Assembly (NCBI GenBank): GCA_029218425.1
Contig: JAQXRH010000081.1
Coordinates: 1 to 59,908 of the forward strand
Direction: 5' to 3'
Length of the DNA: 59,908 nucleotides
Origin: Bacteroidales bacterium
GTDB taxonomy: Bacteria > Bacteroidota > Bacteroidia > Bacteroidales > Muribaculaceae
Position 1 is the stretch's first letter. Each line of letters opens with the position of its first letter. Positions 46,948-54,991 of the stretch are shown here, piece after piece. Made by a program: the position numbers and the translations under genes. The notes under the pieces were generated by a model that made no database searches, was not told the DNA's origin, and saw only the letters and a program-made list of their open reading frames with translations.

Positions 46948-48291
46948 CTATTGGATGCCGAGGAGGGCGTTGAAGGCGCGGTGGTAGGTGGCGAAGTCGA
47001 ATTGCGCGATGGTGGCTTTGCAACGGTCGGCGATGCGGTCGTTGCAGAGGTTGCCTATTGAGCCTTCGTGGGTGTGGTGGATATCGTAGTCGGGGTTGAA
47101 GTCGCCGTGCTCAATGGCGAGGCCGACTTGGCGGTAAGCGTCGCGGAACGGCGTGCCTGATGCGGCGAGCCTGTTGACCTCCTCCACGGAGTACATGAAA
47201 CGGTAGCGCGGGTCGCGCGCCACGTCGGTGTTGACTTTAATGTCGGCGAGCATGCGTCCCACCATGTCGAGGATGTCGATGATGGTGTCGAAGGCCGGGA
47301 GGAACGATTCTTTGACGAGCTGGAGGTCGCGGAAGTAGCCCGAGGGGAGATTGTTGGTGATGAGGGTGATTTCGACAGGGAGGGCTTGGAGCTTGTTGCA
47401 TTTGGCACGGGTAAGCTCGAATACGTCGGGGTTCTTCTTATGCGGCATGATGGACGAGCCGGTGGTGAACTCGTCGGGGAGCTTGATGAAGCCGAAGTTC
47501 TGCGAGTTGAAAAGGCATGCGTCGAAGGCGAGTTTGCCTATTGTGGCGGCAATGGAAGCGATGGCGTTGGCCACGATGCGTTCGGTCTTGCCGCGGCCCA
47601 TCTGGGCGTAGACCACGTTGTAGTCCATTGACTCGAAGCCGAGGAGGTCTGTGGTCATGGAGCGGTTGAGCGGGAACGATGAACCGTAACCGGCGGCCGA
47701 CCCGAGGGGGTTGCGGTTGGTCACTTCGTAGGCGGCACGCAGCACGGCGAGGTCGTCGACGAGGCTTTCGGCGTAGGCACCAAACCAAAGGCCCATAGAG
47801 GAAGGCATGGCTACCTGCAGGTGGGTGTATCCGGGAATGATGACGTCGCGGTAGCGTTGGCTCTGGGCGATGAGGATGTCGAAGAGGCGGCTGATGGCCT
47901 TGACGAGGTCCTCGATGCGGGAGCGTATGAAGAGCTTGAGGTCGACGAGCACTTGGTCGTTGCGGGAGCGTCCGGAGTGGATTTTCTTGCCGATGTCGCC
48001 GAGACGGCGTGTGAGGAGTAGCTCGACCTGTGAGTGGACGTCCTCGACGCCCTCTTCAATGGCAAATTTGCCGTCGGCGATGTCGTTGAAGATGTCGCGA
48101 AGGGCGGCGGTGAGAGCAGCGAGTTCGTCGGCGGTGAGGAGGTTGATGGATTGGAGCATGCGTATGTGCGCCATCGAACCGAGCACGTCGAAAGGAGCGA
48201 GGTACAGGTCCATTTCGCGGTCGCGGCCTACGGTGTAGGCTTCAACGTCGGTGTCGACGGAGGTGGATTTTTCCCAGAGCTTATTTGCCAT
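46948..48291 (-). CDS. argH: Argininosuccinate lyase
   Basis: Last enzyme of arginine synthesis; splits argininosuccinate to arginine and fumarate. The 447-residue protein contains the superfamily signature GSSIMPHKKNP near residue 278, the N-terminal substrate block HSGRSRNDQV near 105, and PGYTHLQVAMP near 155. It starts after a terminator and a repeat tract. The Rieske-like lipoprotein gene follows after 11 bases, so they may be co-transcribed. Another arginine gene, argB, lies 1.5 kb upstream on the same strand. Confidence 0.95.
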   Translation of the reverse strand: MANKLWEKSTSVDTDVEAYTVGRDREMDLYLAPFDVLGSMAHIRMLQSINLLTADELAALTAALRDIFNDIADGKFAIEEGVEDVHSQVELLLTRRLGDIGKKIHSGRSRNDQVLVDLKLFIRSRIEDLVKAISRLFDILIAQSQRYRDVIIPGYTHLQVAMPSSMGLWFGAYAESLVDDLAVLRAAYEVTNRNPLGSAAGYGSSFPLNRSMTTDLLGFESMDYNVVYAQMGRGKTERIVANAIASIAATIGKLAFDACLFNSQNFGFIKLPDEFTTGSSIMPHKKNPDVFELTRAKCNKLQALPVEITLITNNLPSGYFRDLQLVKESFLPAFDTIIDILDMVGRMLADIKVNTDVARDPRYRFMYSVEEVNRLAASGTPFRDAYRQVGLAIEHGDFNPDYDIHHTHEGSIGNLCNDRIADRCKATIAQFDFATYHRAFNALLGIQ

Positions 48292-48316
48292 TTTTTTCGA
48301 TTGTTTTTGAATTGTG

Positions 48317-48346
48317 TGTGGAGAGTGGAGAGTGGAGAGTGGAGAG
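48317..48346 (-). repeat. 7-base tandem repeat before argH
   Basis: GAGAGTG repeats about four times (plus-strand reading) in the argH leader, 26-55 bases before the start codon. Confidence 0.8.
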
Positions 48347-48363
48347 GTAAGAGGGGTGGAGGT

Positions 48364-48406
48364 TTTTTGAAAAAACCTCAGCCGGGGGTGTTGGGTGGCT
48401 GAGGTT
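48364..48406 (-). terminator. Terminator between SRPBCC gene and argH
   Basis: On the minus strand AACCTCAGCC (48406-48397) pairs perfectly with GGCTGAGGTT (48383-48374), with a 13-base loop, and is followed by TTTT. It ends the pyrE-SRPBCC unit, or could act as a control point before argH, whose own promoter is not evident. Confidence 0.85.
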
Positions 48407-48446
48407 GTGGGTTTGCGATGCGTTGTGGCGGAGGATGATATTACGC

Positions 48447-48869
48447 CTACGAGTTGGAGAGGTTGGATATCATTTCGCCAAATTTTTCGGCTGCCTGCTG
48501 TAGTTTGGGACCAACGAATGGGCGCAGCATGGCAGGGATTTCGACGTCGATGACGGTGGTTACCGTAGTCGACGTTGGCGTCTCTTCGGCAAAGAATACC
48601 GACATGTTGAGGGGTATAGGCGAAGATTGGCTGCCGAATACTATTTTGTTGGGTCGCGAGCGTTCGATGACACTGAATTTGAGCTCGCCCACCTGCGGGG
48701 TGACGATGGCGATAGAATCGGCGGTGAAATGCACTTCGCCGAGTTTGGCGCGTTGCTCTTCGGGCAGCTGTTGGAGCTTGCTTTCAAAGAAAGTGAGGTC
48801 GGCGAAACGGTCGAACAGGTCGTCGACAGGTTTCTGCACGGTGACGGGTTTGCTTTCGTAGCGTGACAT
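48447..48869 (-). CDS. SRPBCC family protein
   Basis: A 140-residue single-domain protein of the START/SRPBCC ligand-binding type. The pattern is a beta strand at the N-terminus (RYESKPVTVQKPVDDLFDRFADLTFF), a row of beta strands (IAIVTPQVGELKFSVIERSRPNKIVFGS; STTVTTVIDVEIP) and a long C-terminal helix (VGPKLQQAAEKFGEMISNL). The ligand is unknown. It follows pyrE by 28 bases and probably shares its promoter. Confidence 0.82.
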   Translation of the reverse strand: MSRYESKPVTVQKPVDDLFDRFADLTFFESKLQQLPEEQRAKLGEVHFTADSIAIVTPQVGELKFSVIERSRPNKIVFGSQSSPIPLNMSVFFAEETPTSTTVTTVIDVEIPAMLRPFVGPKLQQAAEKFGEMISNLSNS

Positions 48870-48897
48870 ATATGAGTCTTGGGGAGAGTGATGCGGT

Positions 48898-49548
48898 TTA
48901 GTTATCGGTGTCGGTGTTGGGCACCCAGTTGGCGGGGTCTTCGCGCCATTGTTCGAGGGTCTTGACGTCGGATTCGCGTATGAAATCGGTCTTCACGGCG
49001 GCGTCGAGCATCGATGAGTAATTGGAGAGGGTGAGAAGTTTCACTTTTTCCTGCTTGAAGCGCTCGATAGCGATAGGGAACTCGTAGGAGAAGATTGCCA
49101 CCATGCCTATTACTTCGCTGCCGGCGTTGCGAATGGCGTTGACGGCTTTAAGGGAGCTGCTGCCGGTAGAGACGAGGTCTTCGATGACTACTACTTTTTG
49201 TCCCGGGCGGAGCGAACCTTCGATGAGGTTTTCGAGGCCGTGGTCCTTGGGGGTAGGGCGCACGTAGACGTAGGGGAGCATCAGCTCGTCGGCAACGAGG
49301 GCGCCTTGAGCGATAGCCCCGGTGGCCACGCCGGCAATAGCTTCAACTTCGGGGAAGTTTTCTACGATGAGGCGCGACAGCTCAAGTTTGATAAAAGTGC
49401 GTATTTCGGGGTAGGAGAGAGTCTTGCGGTTGTCGGTATATATAGGGGAGTTCCATCCTGAGGCCCATGTGAAAGGGTTGTCGGGTTGGAGCTTGATAGC
49501 ACTGATTTTGAGTAGTTTTTCAGCGAGAAGGCGATCGATTTTGTTCAT
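48898..49548 (-). CDS. pyrE: Orotate phosphoribosyltransferase
   Basis: Joins orotate and PRPP to form OMP in UMP synthesis. The 216-residue protein has the PRPP-binding motif KVVVIEDLVSTGSSSL near residue 110 and the Lys/Arg block YVRPTPKDHGLENLIEG that closes over the active site. A good -7 box lies upstream at 49657-49664, so it heads a unit with the SRPBCC gene. Confidence 0.95.
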   Translation of the reverse strand: MNKIDRLLAEKLLKISAIKLQPDNPFTWASGWNSPIYTDNRKTLSYPEIRTFIKLELSRLIVENFPEVEAIAGVATGAIAQGALVADELMLPYVYVRPTPKDHGLENLIEGSLRPGQKVVVIEDLVSTGSSSLKAVNAIRNAGSEVIGMVAIFSYEFPIAIERFKQEKVKLLTLSNYSSMLDAAVKTDFIRESDVKTLEQWREDPANWVPNTDTDN

Positions 49549-49656
49549 AACCTAAAAATTGTAATGGTGGTTAATTAAAGAAAATATCGTGAGAGAGACT
49601 TGTCTATTGGATGATATCGAAGCCCCGATGAGGGGTAACCCGATAAATATTTTGTG

Positions 49657-49664
49657 CAAATTTA
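49657..49664 (-). promoter_or_regulatory. -7 box for pyrE
   Basis: TAAATTTG on the minus strand matches TAnnTTTG and lies 109 bases before pyrE. The rest of the 49549-49799 gap is AT-rich with no gene. Confidence 0.55.
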
Positions 49665-49799
49665 CGAAAAAATGCTCAAAAAAATGCGAGGGCGATTAAA
49701 CTTTTGGATATTAAAAAAGTCTAATAGGCAAGAATAAAACAATAATTAAGATATACGGGGTGGCGATATCTTGCGATAAGACATTGAGCCACAGAGAGG

Positions 49800-50573
49800 T
49801 TAAAGGCATATGGAAGTGCCGCAATCCGCATTAGCGATGGCATCGGCACGAGTGATGACAACCTCTTTGACACCCGAATCAAGTGCTTTAAATGCGTTGT
49901 CGAGTTTAGGTATCATACCGCCGGCAATAATATTTTGGTCGCGCAGCTGTTGATAAGTTGCGCGATTGATTTTTTTTATGACGGAGTTGTCGTCGTCCTG
50001 GTCGGCAAGTACCCCGGCTTTTTCGAAGCAGAAGGTGAGGGTAGTATTGAATAGCGGTGCGAGCGCTTGGGCTACTTCGGAGGCGATAGTGTCGGCGTTG
50101 GTGTTGAGCATGGAGCCCTTCCCGTCGTGGGATAGCGGGGCGATGACGGGAACCAGGCCGGCATCGAGAAGCCGTGCGATAGCTTTGGCGTCGACACGGT
50201 CGACATCGCCTACAAAACCGTAGTCGATGGCGCCTGCCGGGCGACGATGGGAGCGGATGATGTCCATGTCGGCACCGGTGAGCCCTATTGCGTTGATGCC
50301 TTTGGCTTGCAGGGAGCATACGATGTTTTTGTTGACGAGGCCGCCGTAGACCATCGTCACGATGCGCAGGGTGTCGGCGTCGGTGATGCGTCGTCCGTCG
50401 ACCATTTGCTGCTCTATGCCGAGCTGCGAAGCGAGGCGTGTGGCAGAGCGCCCGCCGCCGTGAACGAGCAACTTAAGGCCGGGAATGGCGGCGAAATCGG
50501 TGATGAGGGCAGCGAGGGTGTCGGGCTCTTCGACTATTTTGCCGCCAACTTTTATGATGGTGAGATTCTGCAT
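49800..50573 (-). CDS. argB: Acetylglutamate kinase
   Basis: Phosphorylates N-acetylglutamate (or N-succinylglutamate in Bacteroides-type pathways) in arginine synthesis. The 257-residue amino-acid-kinase fold has IIKVGGKIVE at the N-terminus, the Gly-rich LLVHGGGRSATRLASQLG, the sugar-like block GFVGDVDRVD, NTNADTIASEVAQAL, and IIAGGMIPKLDNAFKAL. There is no N-terminal extension of the arginine-inhibited type, so feedback inhibition by arginine is not expected from sequence. Confidence 0.94.
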   Translation of the reverse strand: MQNLTIIKVGGKIVEEPDTLAALITDFAAIPGLKLLVHGGGRSATRLASQLGIEQQMVDGRRITDADTLRIVTMVYGGLVNKNIVCSLQAKGINAIGLTGADMDIIRSHRRPAGAIDYGFVGDVDRVDAKAIARLLDAGLVPVIAPLSHDGKGSMLNTNADTIASEVAQALAPLFNTTLTFCFEKAGVLADQDDDNSVIKKINRATYQQLRDQNIIAGGMIPKLDNAFKALDSGVKEVVITRADAIANADCGTSICL

Positions 50574-50630
50574 AATGTGGAATAGTATTTAAAAATGATG
50601 GCCAATAGACCCAATATACCGCTAAATACC

Positions 50631-50702
50631 CGGCTACCTTAGCTACCCGGCTAACTTGGCTACCATAGCTACCTTAGCTATCTTAGCTATCTCAATAGCC
50701 TC
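50631..50702 (-). repeat. 9-base tandem repeat between prfB and argB
   Basis: Eight units of 9 bases with the consensus TAGCTACCT (plus-strand reading) over 72 bases. Confidence 0.85.
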
Positions 50703-50711
50703 TGGGGAAAT

Positions 50712-50740
50712 GCCAATAGGCACGGTGAGTGCCTATTGGC
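50712..50740 (-). terminator. Hairpin after prfB
   Basis: A perfect 12-bp inverted repeat (50712-50723 with 50729-50740) and a 5-base loop, 5 bases after the prfB stop. No T-run, so possibly a stabilising 3' end as much as a terminator. Confidence 0.65.
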
Positions 50741-50745
50741 GGGGG

Positions 50746-51868
50746 TTATTTGGTTTCTTCGGTGGCGGCGAACTCCATGAGGTAGGCTTTGATGAAAGCG
50801 TCGAGGTCGCCGTCCATTACGGCGTTGACGTCCGATGTCTGGTAGCCGGTGCGGTGGTCTTTGACGCGGCGGTCGTCGAATACGTAGGAGCGGATTTGTG
50901 ACCCCCATTCGATTTTCAATTTGCCGGCTTCCACCTTGGCTTGCTCCTCGAGGCGGTGTTGCATCTCTTTTTCGTAGAGGATGGAGCGGAGGTGTCGCAG
51001 CGCGTTCTCTTTGTTTTTGGGTTGGTCGCGGGTCTCGGTGTTTTCGATGAGGATTTCCTCTTTTTCGCCGGTGTAGGGGTCGGTGAATTGGTAGCGGAGA
51101 CGTACGCCCGATTCCACCTTGTTGACATTCTGACCGCCGGCGCCGCCGGAGCGGAATGTATCCCAAGAGAGGAGTGCCGGTTCCACCTTCACTTCTATGG
51201 TGTCGTCGACGAGCGGGGTGACGAAAACCGAGGCGAAAGATGTCATGCGTTTGCCTTGCGCATTGTAGGGGGATACTCTGACGAGACGGTGCACGCCGTT
51301 TTCGCTTTTGAGGTATCCGTAAGCGAAGTCGCCTTCTACGTTGATGGTGCAAGATTTGATGCCGGCTTCGTCGCCTTCGAGGAGGTTGGCGATAGATGTC
51401 TTGTAGCCATGGCGTTCGCAGTAGCGGAGGTACATGCGCATGAGCATCTGTGCCCAGTCCTGGCTTTCGGTACCACCGGCTCCGGAGTTGATTTTGAGTA
51501 CGACGCCGAGTTTGTCCTCCTCGCGACGCAGCATATTGCGTAGCTCGAGAGCTTCGATTGCGTTGATAGCTGAAGCGTAATGACGGTCGACATCCTCTTC
51601 AGTGACGAGTTCTTCTTTGAAGAAATCGAAAGCGAGTTGGAGTTCGTCGACAAGGTTTTCGACTTCGTGGTACCCGTCGATCCAAGCCTTGATGTCTTTG
51701 ATTTTTTTCATCTGGGCTTGAGCCTCTTTGGGGTGCTCCCAGAAGTCGGGCACATGGGTGCGGAGTTCTTCTTCTTCGAGTTCTATTTTCTTGCTGTCGA
51801 TGTCAAAGATACCTCCTCAACGCGAGCTTGCGTTCAAAAGTCTCTTTTAATTGTTCTTGTGTAATCAT
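50746..51868 (-). CDS. prfB: Peptide chain release factor 2, with programmed +1 frameshift
   Basis: RF2 recognises UGA and UAA and releases the finished protein. The gene is in two frames: 21 codons from ATG 51868 end at an in-frame TGA (51805-51803), and shifting by one base gives LDIDSKKIELEEEEL and the rest of the protein, about 373 residues in total. The catalytic GGQ is in SGGAGGQNVNKVESGVR. The stop-recognition region reads RVSPYNAQGKRMTSF, with SPY where enterobacterial RF2 has SPF. It follows pyk by 29 bases. PrmC, encoded at 8.1 kb, methylates its GGQ glutamine. Confidence 0.95.
51802..51817 (-). promoter_or_regulatory. Programmed +1 frameshift site of prfB
   Basis: On the minus strand the bases read AGG AGG TAT CTT TGA C. 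The AGGAGG is an internal Shine-Dalgarno-like element, CTT is the slippery codon and TGA the in-frame stop recognised by RF2 itself. This matches the known autoregulatory site (AGG GGG TAT CTT TGA C in E. coli) with one base change. Confidence 0.95.
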
Positions 51869-51897
51869 TTTTTGTTATTTTATTATGTATTAGGTGG

Positions 51898-53379
51898 TTA
51901 ATTGGCGGGAGATTGTTGCACGTCCTCGAGGTTGGGGAGGGAGTAGGTGGAGTAGTTGTCCATTACTTCCGACACTTTGTTGATTTCGAGGAAAGAGGTG
52001 CCATGGCCTTCGCCGAAACCGCCGCCGAGGTAAGCGATAGAGTCGTCGAGGGTGAGGCGGTTGCTTTCGAGGAGGTGTCGCAGGCCGTCGCGGAGGTATT
52101 GGCGAGAAGAAGATGTAGGGGGCTGATGAATAGCCCACACGCCGTAGGAAAGGGAGAGAAGGCGCACTACGTTTTCGCGGTAGCAGAGGGCAAGCGTGGG
52201 GAAGAGGCCGCGGTAGGTGGCTATATATCGGGCCGTACGGCCGGTGTAGCTGTCGGTGATGATGGCGCGAGTGCCGAGCACGGAGTTGGATTTGACGGCT
52301 TGGCGAGCGAGGAACGAGGTGACGTCGGGCTCGATAACCGGAGTGATGAGGCCGGAAGAGTCGGACATGGAGCGCTCCGTTTCGGCGGCAACGCGAGTCA
52401 TAGTAGCGATAGCTTCGACGGGGTAGTTGCCGTAGGCCGTTTCGCCCGATAGCATAAGGGCGTCGGTGTGCTGGTATACAGCGTTGGCAATGTCGGAAAC
52501 CTCGGCGCGGGTGGGCCTGGGGTTGGAAATCATGGAGTGGAGCATCTGTGTAGCCACGATTACGGGTTTGTGGGCGCGAATGCACTTGGCGATGAGGCTT
52601 TTCTGGATGCCCGGGATGCGTTCGGCCGGGATTTCGATGCCGAGGTCGCCGCGTGCAATCATGATGCCGTAGGATGCCTCGAGTATTTCGTCGAAGTTGT
52701 CGATGCCTTCTTGGTTCTCGATTTTGGAGATAATCTTAATCGAAGAGCCGCGGGCGTCGAGGATATCTTGAATGGCCTTGACATCGGCAGCAGAGCGAAC
52801 GAATGAGTGCGCAATGAAGTCGATGCCGAGGTCGATGGCGTAGCCTATGTTGGTGATGTCGCGAGGTGTGAGAGAGGGGAGGTTGATGGATACGCCGGGT
52901 ATGTTGACGCTCTTGCGGGCGCCAAGGTGGCCGGCGTTGAGCGCCGTGGCCCATATGGTGTCGCCGTCGATTGCGTCGATGATGAAGTCGAGCTCGCCGT
53001 CATCGATGAGAATATGGATGCCCGGGCGCACGTCGCGAGCGATGTCGGTGTAGGAAAGGGCGATGCAATCGTGGGAAGAGAGCGCGTCGGGGTTGCCGAT
53101 GAAACGTATTTTGTCGCCGGCTGCTATGTCGATGGGGGTGTCGCGGTCGGGGAAATCGTTGTTGGTGGTGCGTATTTCGGGGCCTTTGGTGTCAATGAGG
53201 ATGCCGATGCGTTCGGAAACCTGCCTGACATTGTTGACGATTTTGGTAAAGCCTTCGAGTGAGAGGTGCGCCGAGTTCATGCGCACGACGTTCATACCGT
53301 TGACGAAAAGGTCGTTGATGAAGTCGACATCGCAACGGCGGTCGGAAACGGTAGCTACAATCTTAGTAAATTTTTTCAT
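51898..53379 (-). CDS. pyk: Pyruvate kinase
   Basis: Final step of glycolysis, making pyruvate and ATP. The 493-residue protein starts TKIVATVSDRRCDVDFINDLFVNGMNVVRMNSAHLS, has the substrate block IDTKGPEIRT, the active-site Lys block ISKIENQEGIDNFDEIL near residue 218, MIARGDLGIEIP, and the metal/phosphate motif MLSGETAYGNYPVEA. The C-terminal domain is complete. It heads a unit with prfB and has a -7 box at 53433-53440. Confidence 0.95.
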   Translation of the reverse strand: MKKFTKIVATVSDRRCDVDFINDLFVNGMNVVRMNSAHLSLEGFTKIVNNVRQVSERIGILIDTKGPEIRTTNNDFPDRDTPIDIAAGDKIRFIGNPDALSSHDCIALSYTDIARDVRPGIHILIDDGELDFIIDAIDGDTIWATALNAGHLGARKSVNIPGVSINLPSLTPRDITNIGYAIDLGIDFIAHSFVRSAADVKAIQDILDARGSSIKIISKIENQEGIDNFDEILEASYGIMIARGDLGIEIPAERIPGIQKSLIAKCIRAHKPVIVATQMLHSMISNPRPTRAEVSDIANAVYQHTDALMLSGETAYGNYPVEAIATMTRVAAETERSMSDSSGLITPVIEPDVTSFLARQAVKSNSVLGTRAIITDSYTGRTARYIATYRGLFPTLALCYRENVVRLLSLSYGVWAIHQPPTSSSRQYLRDGLRHLLESNRLTLDDSIAYLGGGFGEGHGTSFLEINKVSEVMDNYSTYSLPNLEDVQQSPAN

Positions 53380-53432
53380 ATAAGAACCTATTGGAAAGGG
53401 CGGCTATAAGAGTTGCGGCCCGAAGTGATGCG

Positions 53433-53440
53433 CAAATTTA
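53433..53440 (-). promoter_or_regulatory. -7 box for pyk-prfB
   Basis: TAAATTTG on the minus strand, 54 bases before the pyk start. It is divergent from the promoter at 53482-53512. Confidence 0.55.
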
Positions 53441-53481
53441 CGGAAAATTTGAGAAAAAATGGGGCAGAGGTTAAAGAGAAT

Positions 53482-53512
53482 TTTGTTGAGCGATTAATTT
53501 AGTGTATTTTTG
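53482..53512 (+). promoter_or_regulatory. Promoter of the cyclophilin operon
   Basis: TTTG at 53482-53485, a 19-base spacer and TATTTTTG at 53505-53512: the best full -33/-7 match in the window. Confidence 0.72.
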
Positions 53513-53594
53513 CGAAAGAAAAATGTAGGCATAGTATGAATTTGGCGCATAAGTAGGCGCGTGAAGGAATGACTTTGCTGAAAAAAGAGCAAAA

Positions 53595-53969
53595 ATGGAA
53601 ACAAAGACAAAGAAAGAACTTGAGAAAGATACCGACGGGCTTATGACCTACGAGTATATAGCCAACAATATAGCAGTTATCGACGAAGATATAGATTGGC
53701 TTACCGACAACCTGATAAGGGTGGATGGTAACGGACAATTTTTGGTGAGCGCGGCGCGTTATCTGAATGCCGTGGACAAAGCGCATTTTTCGGCTACAAT
53801 CGACAAGATGGTGAGCGCGGCGATTGACCGCGACCGTGAGCGAGCCTATATAGGCCATCTGTTGCAGAGCCTGTATGGCGACGACTATATGGAGCGCGCC
53901 GAGGAGCTGCGGTTGACCGACAATAATTTCCGGAGAATATATAAGCGACTATACCCCAAAGGAATATGA
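53595..53969 (+). CDS. Small acidic-basic helical protein of unknown function
   Basis: A 124-residue soluble protein without signal peptide, membrane segment or Cys. It is predicted mostly helical and highly charged (DGLMTYEYIANNIAVIDEDIDWL; AAIDRDRERAYIGHLLQSLYGDDY; FRRIYKRLYPKGI). I do not recognise a family. It is the first gene after a strong promoter and its stop overlaps the start of the cyclophilin gene (ATGA), so translation is coupled. Confidence 0.7.
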   Translation: METKTKKELEKDTDGLMTYEYIANNIAVIDEDIDWLTDNLIRVDGNGQFLVSAARYLNAVDKAHFSATIDKMVSAAIDRDRERAYIGHLLQSLYGDDYMERAEELRLTDNNFRRIYKRLYPKGI

Positions 53970-54943
53970 GAAAGACAATGATGGCAATCGCCGTGGCCTC
54001 GCTGATGGTGATGGGCAGCGGTTGCAAGAAAACGGAAACGTCGGGCTCAGCCGATGCGTCGAGCGAGCAAGCCGACAGCATAAGCATCGACAACATAGAA
54101 GGCACGGCCGCAGAAGCAGCCGAGGCCGGGGAGACAGCAGAAGTAACAGAAGTAAAGAATGAGAATATGGAAAACGAAAAAGTAAGTGCAAATAAAGAAG
54201 ACGTGGTAGTGAAAATCAGTACGACAAAGGGCGACATCACCGTGCGGTTGTATGGCGACACCCCGCGTCATCGCGATAACTTCGTGAAATTGGCGAAAGA
54301 AGGTTTTTACGAGGGGACGCTTTTCCACCGCGTGATTAACGAGTTCATGGTTCAGGCCGGTGACCCCGATTCGAAGGGGGCGGCCAAAGGAAAGATGCTT
54401 GGATCGGGCGATCCGGGCTATACCCTTGCTGCAGAGATAAACTATCCGAAGCATTTCCATAAGCGCGGCGCCTTGGCGGCGGCCCGTACCGGCGACCAGG
54501 TAAATCCGGAGCGTAGGTCGTCGGGTTCGCAGTTCTACATAGTCACTGGCAAAAAATACGGTGAGAAAGAGGTGGCGCAGTTGGAGCAGCAGCTTGGCAT
54601 GGGGCAACAGCAGACGATATTCCAGCGGTTGGTAGGCGAAAACCGAGCTAAGATACAGGAGCTGCAGCGCCGCGGTGACCGTGACGGTCTGATGAAATTG
54701 CAGGATGAGCTTATAGCTCAGACCGAGGCCGAGGCCGCTAAAAGCCCTGTTAAGCTCACCGAAGAGCAACGCAAAGCCTACACCACGGTGGGCGGCACGC
54801 CGCATCTCGACGGTCAGTATACCGTCTTTGGCGAAGTGGTATCGGGAATGGAAGTGGTAGCCGCAATAGAGAAAGTGGCAACCGACCGCAACGACCGTCC
54901 TACCGATGACGTGAAGATTGTCAAAGTAGAAGTAGTGGAATAA
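53966..54943 (+). CDS. Cyclophilin-type peptidyl-prolyl isomerase lipoprotein
   Basis: A 325-residue lipoprotein with lipobox GSGC (lipid Cys20), a ~60-residue acidic Ala/Glu-rich linker, and a cyclophilin domain from about residue 80. The active-site stretch YEGTLFHRVINEFMVQAGDP and GSQFYIVTGKK are conserved. Between SQFYIVTGKK and the closing DGQYTVFGEVVSGMEVV there is a helical insertion of about 75 residues rich in Gln, Glu and Arg. The protein probably helps fold envelope proteins. It is translationally coupled to the preceding gene; M16 protease and TamL genes follow. Confidence 0.9.
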   Translation: MRKTMMAIAVASLMVMGSGCKKTETSGSADASSEQADSISIDNIEGTAAEAAEAGETAEVTEVKNENMENEKVSANKEDVVVKISTTKGDITVRLYGDTPRHRDNFVKLAKEGFYEGTLFHRVINEFMVQAGDPDSKGAAKGKMLGSGDPGYTLAAEINYPKHFHKRGALAAARTGDQVNPERRSSGSQFYIVTGKKYGEKEVAQLEQQLGMGQQQTIFQRLVGENRAKIQELQRRGDRDGLMKLQDELIAQTEAEAAKSPVKLTEEQRKAYTTVGGTPHLDGQYTVFGEVVSGMEVVAAIEKVATDRNDRPTDDVKIVKVEVVE

Positions 54944-54991
54944 GTAGCGGCGAAATAGCAACAACCGGCTGAATATTTATCTTGGAGGGAA

